DNA from: an uncultured Flavobacteriales bacterium
GTDB taxonomy: Bacteria > Bacteroidota > Bacteroidia > Flavobacteriales_F > PHOS-HE28
NCBI GenBank assembly: GCA_937872175.1
Contig: CALMPI010000050.1
Span: 1 to 64,000 of the forward strand
Length of the DNA stretch: 64,000 nt
Direction: 5' to 3'
The first letter of the stretch is position 1. Each line of letters starts with the position of its first letter. The notes beneath the pieces were generated by a model, which was not told the DNA's origin, made no database searches, and saw nothing but the letters and a program-made list of their open reading frames with translations. The position numbers were made by a program, and so were the translations under genes. Positions 32,443 to 40,526 of this stretch are shown here, one piece after another.

Positions 32443-33693
32443 TCAGGCCTTCATGTCGGCCACCTTCTCGCCGCGGTACGCGCCCACTTCCAGCTTCTTC
32501 TTCACCTCGCGGAAGCTGGTGATGGTGCGCTCCACATCCTCCATGCTGTGCACGGCGGTGGGGATCAGGCGCAGGAGGATCACGTCCTTCGGCACCACGG
32601 GGTACACCACGATGCTGCAGAAGATGCCGTGGTTCTCGCGCAGGTCGAGCACCACGTTGGTGGCCTCGGGGATGCTGCCCTTCATCATCACGGGGGTCAC
32701 GCAGCTGTTGGTGACGCCGATGTCCAGGCCGGCCTCCTTCAGGCCGCTCTGCAGGGCACGGGTGATGGTCCAGAGCTTCTCGGCGAGCTCGGGCCGCGTG
32801 CGGATCATCTCCAGCCGCTTCAGCGCCCCGATGACGATGGGCATGGGCAGGCTCTTGGCGAAGGTCTGGCTGCGCATGTTGTAGCGCAGGTACATGATCA
32901 CGTCCTCGGGCCCGCTCACGAAGGCGCCGATGGTGGCCATGGCCTTGGCGAAGGTGCCGAAGTACACGTCCACGCCGTCCTGCACCCCCTGGGCATCGGC
33001 CGTGCCGCGCCCGTCGCGGCCCATCATGCCGAAGCCGTGCGCGTCGTCCACGAAGAGGCGGAAGTTGTACTTCGCCTTGCGCGCCACGATCTCCTTCAGC
33101 TTGCCCTGGTCGCCCGCCATGCCGAACACGCCCTCGGTCATCACCATGATCCCGCCGCCGGTCTCCTTGGTCACCTTGGCGGCCTTCTCCAGCATGTTGT
33201 CCAGGCTGGCCATGTCGTTGTGCTGGAACACGAAGCGCTTGCCCATGTGCAGGCGGGCGCCATCGATCATGCAGGCGTGGCACTCGCTGTCGTACACCAG
33301 CACATCATGGCGGGAGAGGAGGGCCTCGATGGCGCTCATGCAACCCTGGTAGCCGTAGTTGAGCAGGAAGGTGTCCTCCTTGTCCATGAAGGCGCTCAGC
33401 TCATCCTCCAGTTGTTCATGGTACCTGGTCTGCCCGCTCATCATGCGGGCGCCCATCGGGTAGGCCATGCCCCATTGCGCGGCCGCCTCCGCGTCCACCT
33501 TGCGCACTTCCGGGTGGTTGGCCAGGCCCAGGTAGTTGTTCAGGCTCCACACGAGCACCGGCTTGCCCCGGAAGGTCATGTGCGCACCCAGCTCGCCCTC
33601 GAGCTTGGGGAAACTGAAGTAGCCGTGGCTGTCCTTGGCGTGGCGGCCGATGGGGCCGAGGTCCTTGCGGATCTTGTCGAAGATGTCGTTCAT
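32443..33693 (-). CDS. alpha-oxoamine synthase family PLP enzyme
   Basis: A 416-residue PLP enzyme that condenses an amino acid with an acyl-CoA, in the group of serine palmitoyltransferase, glycine C-acetyltransferase and 8-amino-7-oxononanoate synthase. Seen: VLVWSLNNYLGLANHPEV, ARMMSGQTRYHEQLEDEL, DSECHACMIDG, RLFVDDAHGFGMMGRDGRG and the PLP lysine in FGTFAKAMATIGAF. A role in sphingolipid- or sulfonolipid-type base synthesis is plausible for this phylum but is inference; no other biotin or sphingolipid gene is adjacent. Promoter TACTTTTG at 33717-33724. Confidence 0.85.
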   Translation of the reverse strand: MNDIFDKIRKDLGPIGRHAKDSHGYFSFPKLEGELGAHMTFRGKPVLVWSLNNYLGLANHPEVRKVDAEAAAQWGMAYPMGARMMSGQTRYHEQLEDELSAFMDKEDTFLLNYGYQGCMSAIEALLSRHDVLVYDSECHACMIDGARLHMGKRFVFQHNDMASLDNMLEKAAKVTKETGGGIMVMTEGVFGMAGDQGKLKEIVARKAKYNFRLFVDDAHGFGMMGRDGRGTADAQGVQDGVDVYFGTFAKAMATIGAFVSGPEDVIMYLRYNMRSQTFAKSLPMPIVIGALKRLEMIRTRPELAEKLWTITRALQSGLKEAGLDIGVTNSCVTPVMMKGSIPEATNVVLDLRENHGIFCSIVVYPVVPKDVILLRLIPTAVHSMEDVERTITSFREVKKKLEVGAYRGEKVADMKA

Positions 33694-33716
33694 GGGTGGG
33701 CGGATGTTCGCCGGGC

Positions 33717-33724
33717 CAAAAGTA
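33717..33724 (-). promoter_or_regulatory. -7 promoter element (TACTTTTG)
   Basis: An exact TAnnTTTG match on the minus strand, 23 nt before the ATG at 33693. Confidence 0.6.
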
Positions 33725-33803
33725 TCAATGCCCCCTGCATGCCTGGGGATGCCCCGCCGGGCGCGGGCGGAACGTGTTCCGGCCAGGCCGGTGCGCGGCC
33801 GAC

Positions 33804-33811
33804 TATCTTTG
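33804..33811 (+). promoter_or_regulatory. -7 promoter element for the bamD operon (TATCTTTG)
   Basis: An exact TAnnTTTG match, 18 nt before the TTG at 33830. Confidence 0.6.
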
Positions 33812-33829
33812 CCGCCTTTTCCGCACGAA

Positions 33830-34660
33830 TTGTCCAGCTCACGGTCCTTTCTCACCCCCCTGTGCGCCGCCGTGATGGTGGTGGCCGTGCTGGCGGGCTG
33901 TGGCAAGTTCAACAAGGCCCTCAAGAGCACCGACCTTGACCTGAAGCTGCGCACCGCGCAGGAGTTCCACGACAAGGGACAGTTCGAGAAGGCGCTCCCG
34001 CTGCTGGAGGAACTGGTGTCGCTCACGCGCGGATCGTCCATGAGCGAGCGGGTGAACTACCTGCACGCCAAGAGCTATTTCGGGCTGAAGGACTACACCA
34101 TGTCCGGTTATTACCTGAACAACTTCACCCGCACGTTCCCCACCAGCCAGTACGCGGAGGAGTGCGCCTTCCTGACGGCCTACTGCTACTACAAGAACTC
34201 GCCCAGCTACGAGCTGGATCAGACCGATACCCGTTCGGCGATCGATGCGCTGCAGCTGTTCCTGATCCGCTACCCCGCATCGGGCTTGAAGGACAGTTGC
34301 AACACGCTGATCGATGTGTTGAGGAACAAGCTGGAGGTGAAGGACTTCGAGGGCCTGAAGCAGTACCACAAGCTGCGCAACTACCAGGCCGCCGGGGTGG
34401 CCGCCGAGCAATTCCTGCGCACCTGGCCCAACAGCCGCTTCCGCGAGGACGCCCTGTACCTGGCCGCCGAGAGCGCCGTGCTCCTGGCCGAGAACAGCAT
34501 CGAGAGCAAGCGGGAGGAGCGGTTGCGCGTGGCGATCAAGACTTGTGATACCTTCGCGGACGCTTTTCCCGAGGCCAGCCGCACCGCTGCGGTGAAACGG
34601 ATGGCCGATACCTGCCGATCGAAGCTGAACGTTCCTCCGCAATCCGCACCGACCCCATGA
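33830..34660 (+). CDS. bamD: outer membrane assembly lipoprotein BamD
   Basis: A 276-residue lipoprotein of the BamD/YfiO family, part of the complex that inserts beta-barrel proteins into the outer membrane. The lipobox VLAGC gives the acylated Cys at about residue 24. TPR-like helices follow: EFHDKGQFEKALPLLEEL, YLHAKSYFGLKDYTMSGYYL and EDALYLAAESAVLLA. No ATG gives a full signal peptide in frame; TTG at 33830 (SSSRSFLTPLCAAVMVVA) is the best start, while ATG 33875 would leave a very short one. It overlaps rpoZ by 4 nt (ATGA). Confidence 0.9.
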   Translation: MSSSRSFLTPLCAAVMVVAVLAGCGKFNKALKSTDLDLKLRTAQEFHDKGQFEKALPLLEELVSLTRGSSMSERVNYLHAKSYFGLKDYTMSGYYLNNFTRTFPTSQYAEECAFLTAYCYYKNSPSYELDQTDTRSAIDALQLFLIRYPASGLKDSCNTLIDVLRNKLEVKDFEGLKQYHKLRNYQAAGVAAEQFLRTWPNSRFREDALYLAAESAVLLAENSIESKREERLRVAIKTCDTFADAFPEASRTAAVKRMADTCRSKLNVPPQSAPTP

Positions 34661-35004
34661 CCCCCAAGCACCAGAACGCCGCCAAGACCACCGTGACCCG
34701 AGACATGGACCAGCTCGACAAGGAGATCGGCAACGTCTACCAGACGGTGGTGATCCTCGGCAAGCGGGCGAACCAGGTGGCCGTGGGCATCAAGGAGGAG
34801 CTCGGCGCCAAGCTGGAGGAGTTCGCCAGCAATGGCGAGAACCTCGAGGAGGTGTACGAGAACCGCGAGCAGATCGAGGTGAGCAAGCACTACGAGAAGA
34901 TGCCGAAGCCTTCGGCCATCGCCGTGCAGGAACTGGTCGAAGGCCGCCTTCACATCCGCCGCCCCGAGGATGGCGATGAGGCGCCGGCACCCGCCAACGC
35001 CTAA
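34657..35004 (+). CDS. rpoZ: RNA polymerase omega/Rpb6-like subunit
   Basis: A 115-residue protein with the Bacteroidota omega pattern: NVYQTVVILGKRANQVAVGIKEEL (the conserved KRA-Q helix), then KMPKPSAIAVQELVEGRLHIR. Omega supports assembly of RNA polymerase. The start ATG overlaps the bamD stop. An acidic Ala/Pro tail ends the protein. Second gene of the bamD-rpoZ-coaBC-porD-recN unit. Confidence 0.88.
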   Translation: MTPKHQNAAKTTVTRDMDQLDKEIGNVYQTVVILGKRANQVAVGIKEELGAKLEEFASNGENLEEVYENREQIEVSKHYEKMPKPSAIAVQELVEGRLHIRRPEDGDEAPAPANA

Positions 35005-35028
35005 GCCGCCCGGCCCCGCCGGCACCCC

Positions 35029-36234
35029 ATGTCCGCCGCGCTGCCTCGCCGCATTCTGCTGGGCGTCACCGGTGGCATCGCCGCCTACAAATCCGCCCTG
35101 CTCGTCCGCGCCCTGGTGAAGGCCGGCGCCGAGGTGCAGGTGGTGATGACGCCTGCGGCGCACGACTTCGTGACCCCGCTCACGCTCAGCACCCTCAGCG
35201 GCCGGCCGGTGCTCACCGACCTGTTCGTGCGCGATGGCAGCGGCCGCTGGAACGACCATGTGCACCTGGCCCGCTGGGCCGACGCCCTGCTGGTGGCCCC
35301 CGCCAGCGCCAACACCCTGGCCAAAATGGCCCACGGGCAGTGTGACAACCTGCTGCTGGCCTGCTTCCTCAGCGCCACCGGCCCGGTGTTCGTGGCCCCG
35401 GCCATGGACCTGGAGATGTGGCGCGACCCGGCCACCGCCCACAACCTGGCCCTGCTGAAGGAACGCGGCGTGCGCACCATCGGTCCGGAGCACGGTGAAC
35501 TGGCCAGCGGGCTGGTGGGCGAGGGGCGCATGACCGAGCCGGATGCCCTGGTGCAGGCCCTGCAGGAGGCCCTGATCGGCGCGTCGCCCTGGGCCGGTCG
35601 CACCGTGCTGGTCACCGCCGGGCCCACCCAGGAGCCCATCGACCCGGTGCGCTACATCGGCAACCGCAGCAGCGGCCGCATGGGCTTCGCCATCGCCGAG
35701 GAGGCCGCACGCCGTGGGGCCCGGGTGCGCCTGGTGACCGGACCCGTGCAGCTCACCACGGCCGTGGCCGGCATCGCCCGCACCGATGTGGGCACCGCCG
35801 CCGAGATGGCCGAGGCCTGCAAGGCCATCGCCCCGCAGGCCGATGTGGTGGTGATGAGCGCCGCCGTGGCCGACTTCCGCCCGGCCGCCCCCGCCGCACG
35901 CAAGGTGAAGAAGAGCGATCCGCTGGACACGCTGGCGCTGGAACCCACCGAGGACATCCTGGCCTGGATCGGGGCCCACCGCCGTCCCGGGCAGCTCATC
36001 GTCGGCTTCGCCCTGGAGACCAACGACGGGGTGGCCCACGCCCGCGGCAAGCTCCAGCGCAAAGGGCTCGACCTGGTGGTGATGAACACCCTGGAGGATC
36101 CCGGCGCCGGCTTCGGCCACCCCACCAACCGCGTTACCTTCATCGCCCCGGATACCGATCCGGAAGCCCTGCCGTTGATGAGCAAGTCCGACGTGGCCCG
36201 CGCCTTGTTCGACCGCCTCGAAGCCCTCCTCTGA
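35029..36234 (+). CDS. coaBC: bifunctional phosphopantothenoylcysteine decarboxylase/synthase
   Basis: A 401-residue enzyme that catalyses two steps of coenzyme A synthesis. N-terminal flavin-dependent CoaC: LLGVTGGIAAYKSALLVRAL, the catalytic His in NDHVHLARWADALLVAPASANT, and the flap cysteine region CDNLLLACFLS. C-terminal CoaB: VLVTAGPTQEPIDPVRYIGN and RSSGRMGFAIAEEA for CTP-binding, and AAVADFRP. It lies 24 nt after rpoZ. Length normal. Confidence 0.96.
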   Translation: MSAALPRRILLGVTGGIAAYKSALLVRALVKAGAEVQVVMTPAAHDFVTPLTLSTLSGRPVLTDLFVRDGSGRWNDHVHLARWADALLVAPASANTLAKMAHGQCDNLLLACFLSATGPVFVAPAMDLEMWRDPATAHNLALLKERGVRTIGPEHGELASGLVGEGRMTEPDALVQALQEALIGASPWAGRTVLVTAGPTQEPIDPVRYIGNRSSGRMGFAIAEEAARRGARVRLVTGPVQLTTAVAGIARTDVGTAAEMAEACKAIAPQADVVVMSAAVADFRPAAPAARKVKKSDPLDTLALEPTEDILAWIGAHRRPGQLIVGFALETNDGVAHARGKLQRKGLDLVVMNTLEDPGAGFGHPTNRVTFIAPDTDPEALPLMSKSDVARALFDRLEALL

Positions 36235-36236
36235 TC

Positions 36237-37145
36237 ATGCGAAGGACCGCCTGCCTCCTGCTCCTGCCCTTGTTCCTGCTCCTGCCCCGGACCTCCGCCG
36301 CGCAGGAGTTCAACTGCTCGGTGAGCGTCATCGCCCCGCAGATCCAGAGCACGCCCAAGCGCATCTGGCAGAGCATGGAGACCGCCATCCGCGAACTGAT
36401 GAACACGCGGCGCTGGACCAACCGCAACTTCACCCAGCAGGAGCGCATCGAGGTCAACATGCTGCTCACCATCAACCAGCAGGAGGGCCTGGACCGGTTC
36501 CAAGGCACCCTGCAGGTGATCTACGCCCGGCCGGTCTACGGCACCGACTACAACAGCCCGGTGATCGACCTGCTGGACAACGACGTGAACTTCAACTTCC
36601 TGGAGAACACGCAGATCGACTTCAGCCCCGATCGGTTCACGAACAACCTGGCCAGCATCCTGGGCTTCTATGCCTACTTCATCCTTGGGGTGGACGCCGA
36701 CACCTTCAGCCCCATGGGCGGCAGCGAGTACTACAACGTGGCGCAGGTGATCGTGAACAACGCGCAGAACGTGTCCGAACCCGGCTGGAAGGCCTTCGAG
36801 GGCACCAAGAACCGCTACTGGCTGCTGGATAACCAGCAACAGGCCGTGTTCCGGCCCTTCCGCCAGTGCCTCTACGACTACCACCGCGAAGGCTTCGATC
36901 GCATGAGCACCGAGATGGACGCTGCGCGCAAGACCATCGCCTCGTCCATCGAGAGCCTGCGCACCGTGCACCAGGCCAAGCCCGCCAGCTACAACCTGCA
37001 GGTGTTCTTCAACGCCAAGGGCAACGAGCTCGTGGATCTGTTCAAACCCGTGCCCGCCCAGGAGAAGACCAAGCTCTTCACCACCCTGCAGATCGTGGAC
37101 CCCGGCAACATCAGCCGGTACCAGAACATGATGAAGGGGAGTTAG
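36237..37145 (+). CDS. porD: PorD-like type IX secretion protein (DUF4835)
   Basis: A 302-residue exported protein. The signal peptide ends at SAAQ (about residue 22), then the DUF4835 start EFNCSVSVIAPQIQ with RIWQSMETAIRELMNTRRWT, IDLLDNDVNFNF, ILGFYAYFILGVDADTFSP and a C-terminal KTKLFTTLQIVDPGNISRY. DUF4835 proteins are annotated as PorD, an outer membrane/periplasmic component of the T9SS. The start is 2 nt after the coaBC stop. The T9SS cargo genes at 39-48 kb fit with it. Confidence 0.87.
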   Translation: MRRTACLLLLPLFLLLPRTSAAQEFNCSVSVIAPQIQSTPKRIWQSMETAIRELMNTRRWTNRNFTQQERIEVNMLLTINQQEGLDRFQGTLQVIYARPVYGTDYNSPVIDLLDNDVNFNFLENTQIDFSPDRFTNNLASILGFYAYFILGVDADTFSPMGGSEYYNVAQVIVNNAQNVSEPGWKAFEGTKNRYWLLDNQQQAVFRPFRQCLYDYHREGFDRMSTEMDAARKTIASSIESLRTVHQAKPASYNLQVFFNAKGNELVDLFKPVPAQEKTKLFTTLQIVDPGNISRYQNMMKGS

Positions 37146-37156
37146 CGCGGGCGTTC

Positions 37157-37260
37157 CATGTGGCCATATGCACATGTGCTCATGTGTTCATTTGAGCATG
37201 TGCCCGTGTGAACATGTGCTCATGTGACCATGTGCTGATGTGAGCATGTGCCCATGTGCT
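37157..37260. repeat. CATGTGNN octamer tandem array upstream of recN
   Basis: Thirteen consecutive 8-bp units of form CATGTGNN with perfect 8-nt phase from 37157 (CATGTGGC) to 37260 (CATGTGCT). Variants are CATATG, CATTTG, CGTGTG and GATGTG. The last two bases vary freely (GC, CA, CT, TT, AG, CC, AA, AC). It fills most of the 175-nt gap between porD and recN. Confidence 0.92.
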
Positions 37261-37284
37261 GATGGACCGGTTGGTGGCCGCGGC

Positions 37285-37292
37285 TATCTTGG
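37285..37292 (+). promoter_or_regulatory. -7 promoter element for recN (TATCTTGG)
   Basis: TATCTTGG, 28 nt before the recN ATG at 37321. The octamer array ends 24 nt upstream, about where a -33 region would lie. Confidence 0.4.
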
Positions 37293-37320
37293 CCGGCCTC
37301 GGATCGACGTACTCCTCGTC

Positions 37321-38973
37321 ATGCTGCACCGCCTGCGCATCACCAACTACCTGCTGATCGACCGGTTGGAGCTGGAGCTCTCGCCCGGGCTCACCATCAT
37401 CACGGGTGAGACGGGCAGCGGCAAGAGCATCCTGATCGGTGCGCTGGGCCTGGCCATGGGCGAACGCGCGGATGCCGGCCTGGCGCGCGACCCCCGGCAG
37501 CGCTGCGTGATCGAACTGGAGGTGGACAGCGCCGCAGCCTGGCTCTCCGCCTGGTGCCAGCAGGCCGGCGTGCCCGTGGAGACGCCGCTGATCATCCGCC
37601 GCCAGCTGGAGCCGGGCGGCCGCAGCCGCGCCTTCGTGAACGACACGCCCGTGCGGCTGGAACAGCTGCGCGAGCTGGGCGAACGCCTCATCCACGTGCA
37701 CAGCCAGCACCACACGCTGCTGCTCAACGACCCGCGCTTCCAGCTCGGCCTGGTGGACCAGGTGGCCGGCCACGCCAAGGCCGTCACCGCCTACCGCGCC
37801 GACCACCGGGCCTGGCGGGCGGTGGAGGAGGAGCTGGCCCGCGCCCGCGCCGAGGAGGAGCGCTCGCGCGCCGAGCTGGACTACCTGGCCTTCCAACTGG
37901 ACGAACTGGACCAGGCGCAGCTGAAGGCGGACGAGCAGGAGGCCCTGGAGGCCGAACTGGACCGCGCCGAGCATGCGGGCGAGCTCCTCGGTGCGCTGCA
38001 GCACGCCGAACGCGCGCTCTCCGGCGAAGGCGGCGTGGTGCCCGCCCTGGCCGCGCTGCGCCAGCACCTGGCCAAGGCCGCCCGCCACGATGCGGGGCTG
38101 GCCACCCTGGTGGATCGGCTGCACAGCGTGGGCATCGAACTGGATGACATCGCCGGCGAGGCCGAGCGCATGACCACCGCCGTGGTGCTGGACCCCGCCC
38201 ACGCCACGCGCCTGCGCGAACGGCTGGACCTGCTGCTGCGCCTGCAGGTGAAGCACCGTGTGAAAGGCACCGAAGAGCTGATCGCCGTGCGCGAGGACCT
38301 GCGCGACCGCCACGGCCGCATCGGCACCCTGGGGGAGCGCATCGCCGCGCTGGAACGCCAGGCGGCCGCCATGCGGCAGCACGTGCGGGAGACCGCCGAA
38401 CGCCTCAGCGCCGCCCGCCGCAAGGCCATGCCGCAGCTCGCCGTGGAGGTGGTGGCCGCCCTGAAGAAGCTCGGCATGCCCCACGCCCGCTTCGCCTTCG
38501 AGCACCACCTCACGGATCCCGGCCCCGACGGCATGGACGCCGTGCACGCCCGCTTCAGCGCCAACAAGGACCGCGCGCCCGAGCCGCTGGAGAAGGTGGC
38601 CAGCGGAGGCGAACTGGGCCGCGTGATGCTGGCCCTGCTGGAGCGCAGCGCCGAAGGGCTCGGCCTGGACTGCCTGGTCTTCGACGAGATCGACACGGGC
38701 GTGAGCGGCGAGGTGGCCGACCGCGTGGGCGAGCTGATGGCCGCCATGGCCCGCCGCCGCCAGGTGATCGCCATCACCCACCTGCCCCAGATCGCCAGCA
38801 AGGCCGATGTGCATCTGCTGGTGCACAAGGACCACGAGGCCGAGGCCGTCACCACCCACATCCGCCCCGTGCCCGCCGACGAACGCGTGGAGGTGCTCGC
38901 CCGCATGCTCAGCGGACGCAAGACCACCAAGGCCGCCCTGGAGAACGCGCGCGAACTGCTGAAGGGGAGGTGA
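37321..38973 (+). CDS. recN: DNA repair protein RecN
   Basis: A 550-residue SMC-like ATPase for double-strand break repair. Walker A is ITGETGSGKSILIGAL near residue 30; a long Ala/Arg/Glu coiled-coil middle (residues 150-370) follows. The ABC signature VASGGELGRVMLALL and Walker B CLVFDEIDTGVSGEVADRVG lie near the C-terminus, then VIAITHLPQIASKAD. Normal length. The ATG at 37321 (MLHRLRITNYLLID) is the family start. Confidence 0.96.
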   Translation: MLHRLRITNYLLIDRLELELSPGLTIITGETGSGKSILIGALGLAMGERADAGLARDPRQRCVIELEVDSAAAWLSAWCQQAGVPVETPLIIRRQLEPGGRSRAFVNDTPVRLEQLRELGERLIHVHSQHHTLLLNDPRFQLGLVDQVAGHAKAVTAYRADHRAWRAVEEELARARAEEERSRAELDYLAFQLDELDQAQLKADEQEALEAELDRAEHAGELLGALQHAERALSGEGGVVPALAALRQHLAKAARHDAGLATLVDRLHSVGIELDDIAGEAERMTTAVVLDPAHATRLRERLDLLLRLQVKHRVKGTEELIAVREDLRDRHGRIGTLGERIAALERQAAAMRQHVRETAERLSAARRKAMPQLAVEVVAALKKLGMPHARFAFEHHLTDPGPDGMDAVHARFSANKDRAPEPLEKVASGGELGRVMLALLERSAEGLGLDCLVFDEIDTGVSGEVADRVGELMAAMARRRQVIAITHLPQIASKADVHLLVHKDHEAEAVTTHIRPVPADERVEVLARMLSGRKTTKAALENARELLKGR

Positions 38974-39071
38974 GGGGGCTCAGTGATGGGTCGGCGGCGG
39001 CCGAGCTACGCATCACTCACCAGCGCGTTCTCCTTGTACACTAGGGTGAACACGGTCGTGAACCCGGTTCC

Positions 39072-40526
39072 TCATCGTCCTCCTGGTCGCAGCACGATCC
39101 GCGCATGCCCGCTGCGGCCGGCCTCGGTGCGCACCCGTACAGCATAGACACCGGCGGCCTGGCCGGTGAGGTCCAGCACGGCGGGTCCACCGGCAACACG
39201 CTGCACCCGCACCACCCGGCCCTGCGCATCCACCACCTGCAAGGAGGCCGGACCGATCGCCTCCGGCAGCTCCACCTGCACCGGACCGGTGCTGGGATTG
39301 GGCACCACCTGGACGGCCAGCGGCTGCTCTACCTCCCGCACCCCCACGTTCAAGCCGTACAGCCGGCTCACGAAGCGCTGCGTGGTGTCGTTCACCGTCC
39401 CATCGTCGTAGCCTGCATAAGCTCCGCAGATGTAATAACCACCGCCGACCGGATCCGGTATCAGGCACTCCACCGAGCTGTACGGGAAGCCCATGTACTC
39501 GTACACGCCGCAACCTGTCCCTGAGAAGTATGTATTCAACAGAACCCCAGAGGTATCCACCAAGGCGATGCCCCCACGCGGTTGATCGTCAATGCTGGTG
39601 AATGCGCCGTACACGATGTGACCAAGGGGCGATACGGATGTGATCCCGCTCCAAGAGAAGAAGCCTCCGTATTGATGATAGCTTGAACGAAGGTGGTTGT
39701 TGAAGGTGGGGTCCAAGGCGCCATCGGGGAACAACCGGATCAAGTGCAGCGTATCCGGGTCGCCGTTCATGAGAAATCGGCCTGTCGCGACGATCTTGTT
39801 ATCCGGTTGCACAAGCAGATCGGAGGCCATGCCCCAGTAGATGCTCGTGTGGAAAGAACTGTCCAAGGCTCCATCGGGATGGACGCGAAAGATGCGCCCT
39901 ACGGGCTGGCCCTCGTAGGTGTTGAGCCAGCCGCTCAGCAGGAATTTACCGTCGGGCAACGGATGGATCAGGTCGATCGTGTTGTCGCACTTGCGGTGGA
40001 TGGCCGTGGTGTCCAGGTATCCGGTGTTGCTGAACCACACCAGGCTGTAGAAGCCCTCGAAGCCTCGGATGCTGTCGCTGAGCACATGCACCCCGGTCAT
40101 CAGCACCCGGCCATCGGGGTACACGTGGTAGTCGCCGCCTTGGCCCGAAGTGAAATAAGGTCCCGTGTTCATTCCGATGAAGGAGGGGTCCTGATGACCA
40201 TCAGGTAGGATCCGGCGGACCGTACTGTTGGCCGCCACATAGAACTGTCCGCCCCACGAGGTCAGTTTGCCACCTCCCAAACTGCTGGCGTAAAATGTGG
40301 GGTCCAGAATACCATCTTGATCGATTCGCACAAGGAGGTGCTCGTTCAATGCGCCCGGGAAGAGCATACGGCCTGAAAGGATCAGCTTACCGTCCTGTTG
40401 GGGCAGGATGGAGTTGACATTGCGTTGAATGATCGGGGTGCGGAACGAGGTGTCCATGTCGAACGGCTGTTGGCCAGTGGCATGGAACACTGCACCCCAG
40501 CACAACAGCAACACCATGTTCCTCAT
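39072..40526 (-). CDS. delta-60 repeat propeller protein with T9SS sorting domain (paralogue C)
   Basis: A 484-residue secreted protein with a signal peptide ending ATGQ. About seven delta-60 repeats form a probable beta-propeller, with units such as VNSILPQQDGKLILSGRM, VYPDGRVLMTGVH, LPDGKFLLSGWLN and LFPDGALDPTFNNHL. A T9SS type A domain follows VGVREVEQPLAVQVVPNPS. Function is unknown; presumably at the cell surface. Its ATG overlaps the stop of the next upstream paralogue (ATGA), so it is the last gene of the T9SS operon. A stretch of about 130 nt (40018-40145) is almost identical to paralogue A. Confidence 0.85.
   Translation of the reverse strand: MRNMVLLLCWGAVFHATGQQPFDMDTSFRTPIIQRNVNSILPQQDGKLILSGRMLFPGALNEHLLVRIDQDGILDPTFYASSLGGGKLTSWGGQFYVAANSTVRRILPDGHQDPSFIGMNTGPYFTSGQGGDYHVYPDGRVLMTGVHVLSDSIRGFEGFYSLVWFSNTGYLDTTAIHRKCDNTIDLIHPLPDGKFLLSGWLNTYEGQPVGRIFRVHPDGALDSSFHTSIYWGMASDLLVQPDNKIVATGRFLMNGDPDTLHLIRLFPDGALDPTFNNHLRSSYHQYGGFFSWSGITSVSPLGHIVYGAFTSIDDQPRGGIALVDTSGVLLNTYFSGTGCGVYEYMGFPYSSVECLIPDPVGGGYYICGAYAGYDDGTVNDTTQRFVSRLYGLNVGVREVEQPLAVQVVPNPSTGPVQVELPEAIGPASLQVVDAQGRVVRVQRVAGGPAVLDLTGQAAGVYAVRVRTEAGRSGHARIVLRPGGR

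Noticed and set aside
37157-37260. CRISPR array
   Set aside because: The period is 8 nt with no 25-40 nt spacers and no cas genes; it is a tandem octamer.
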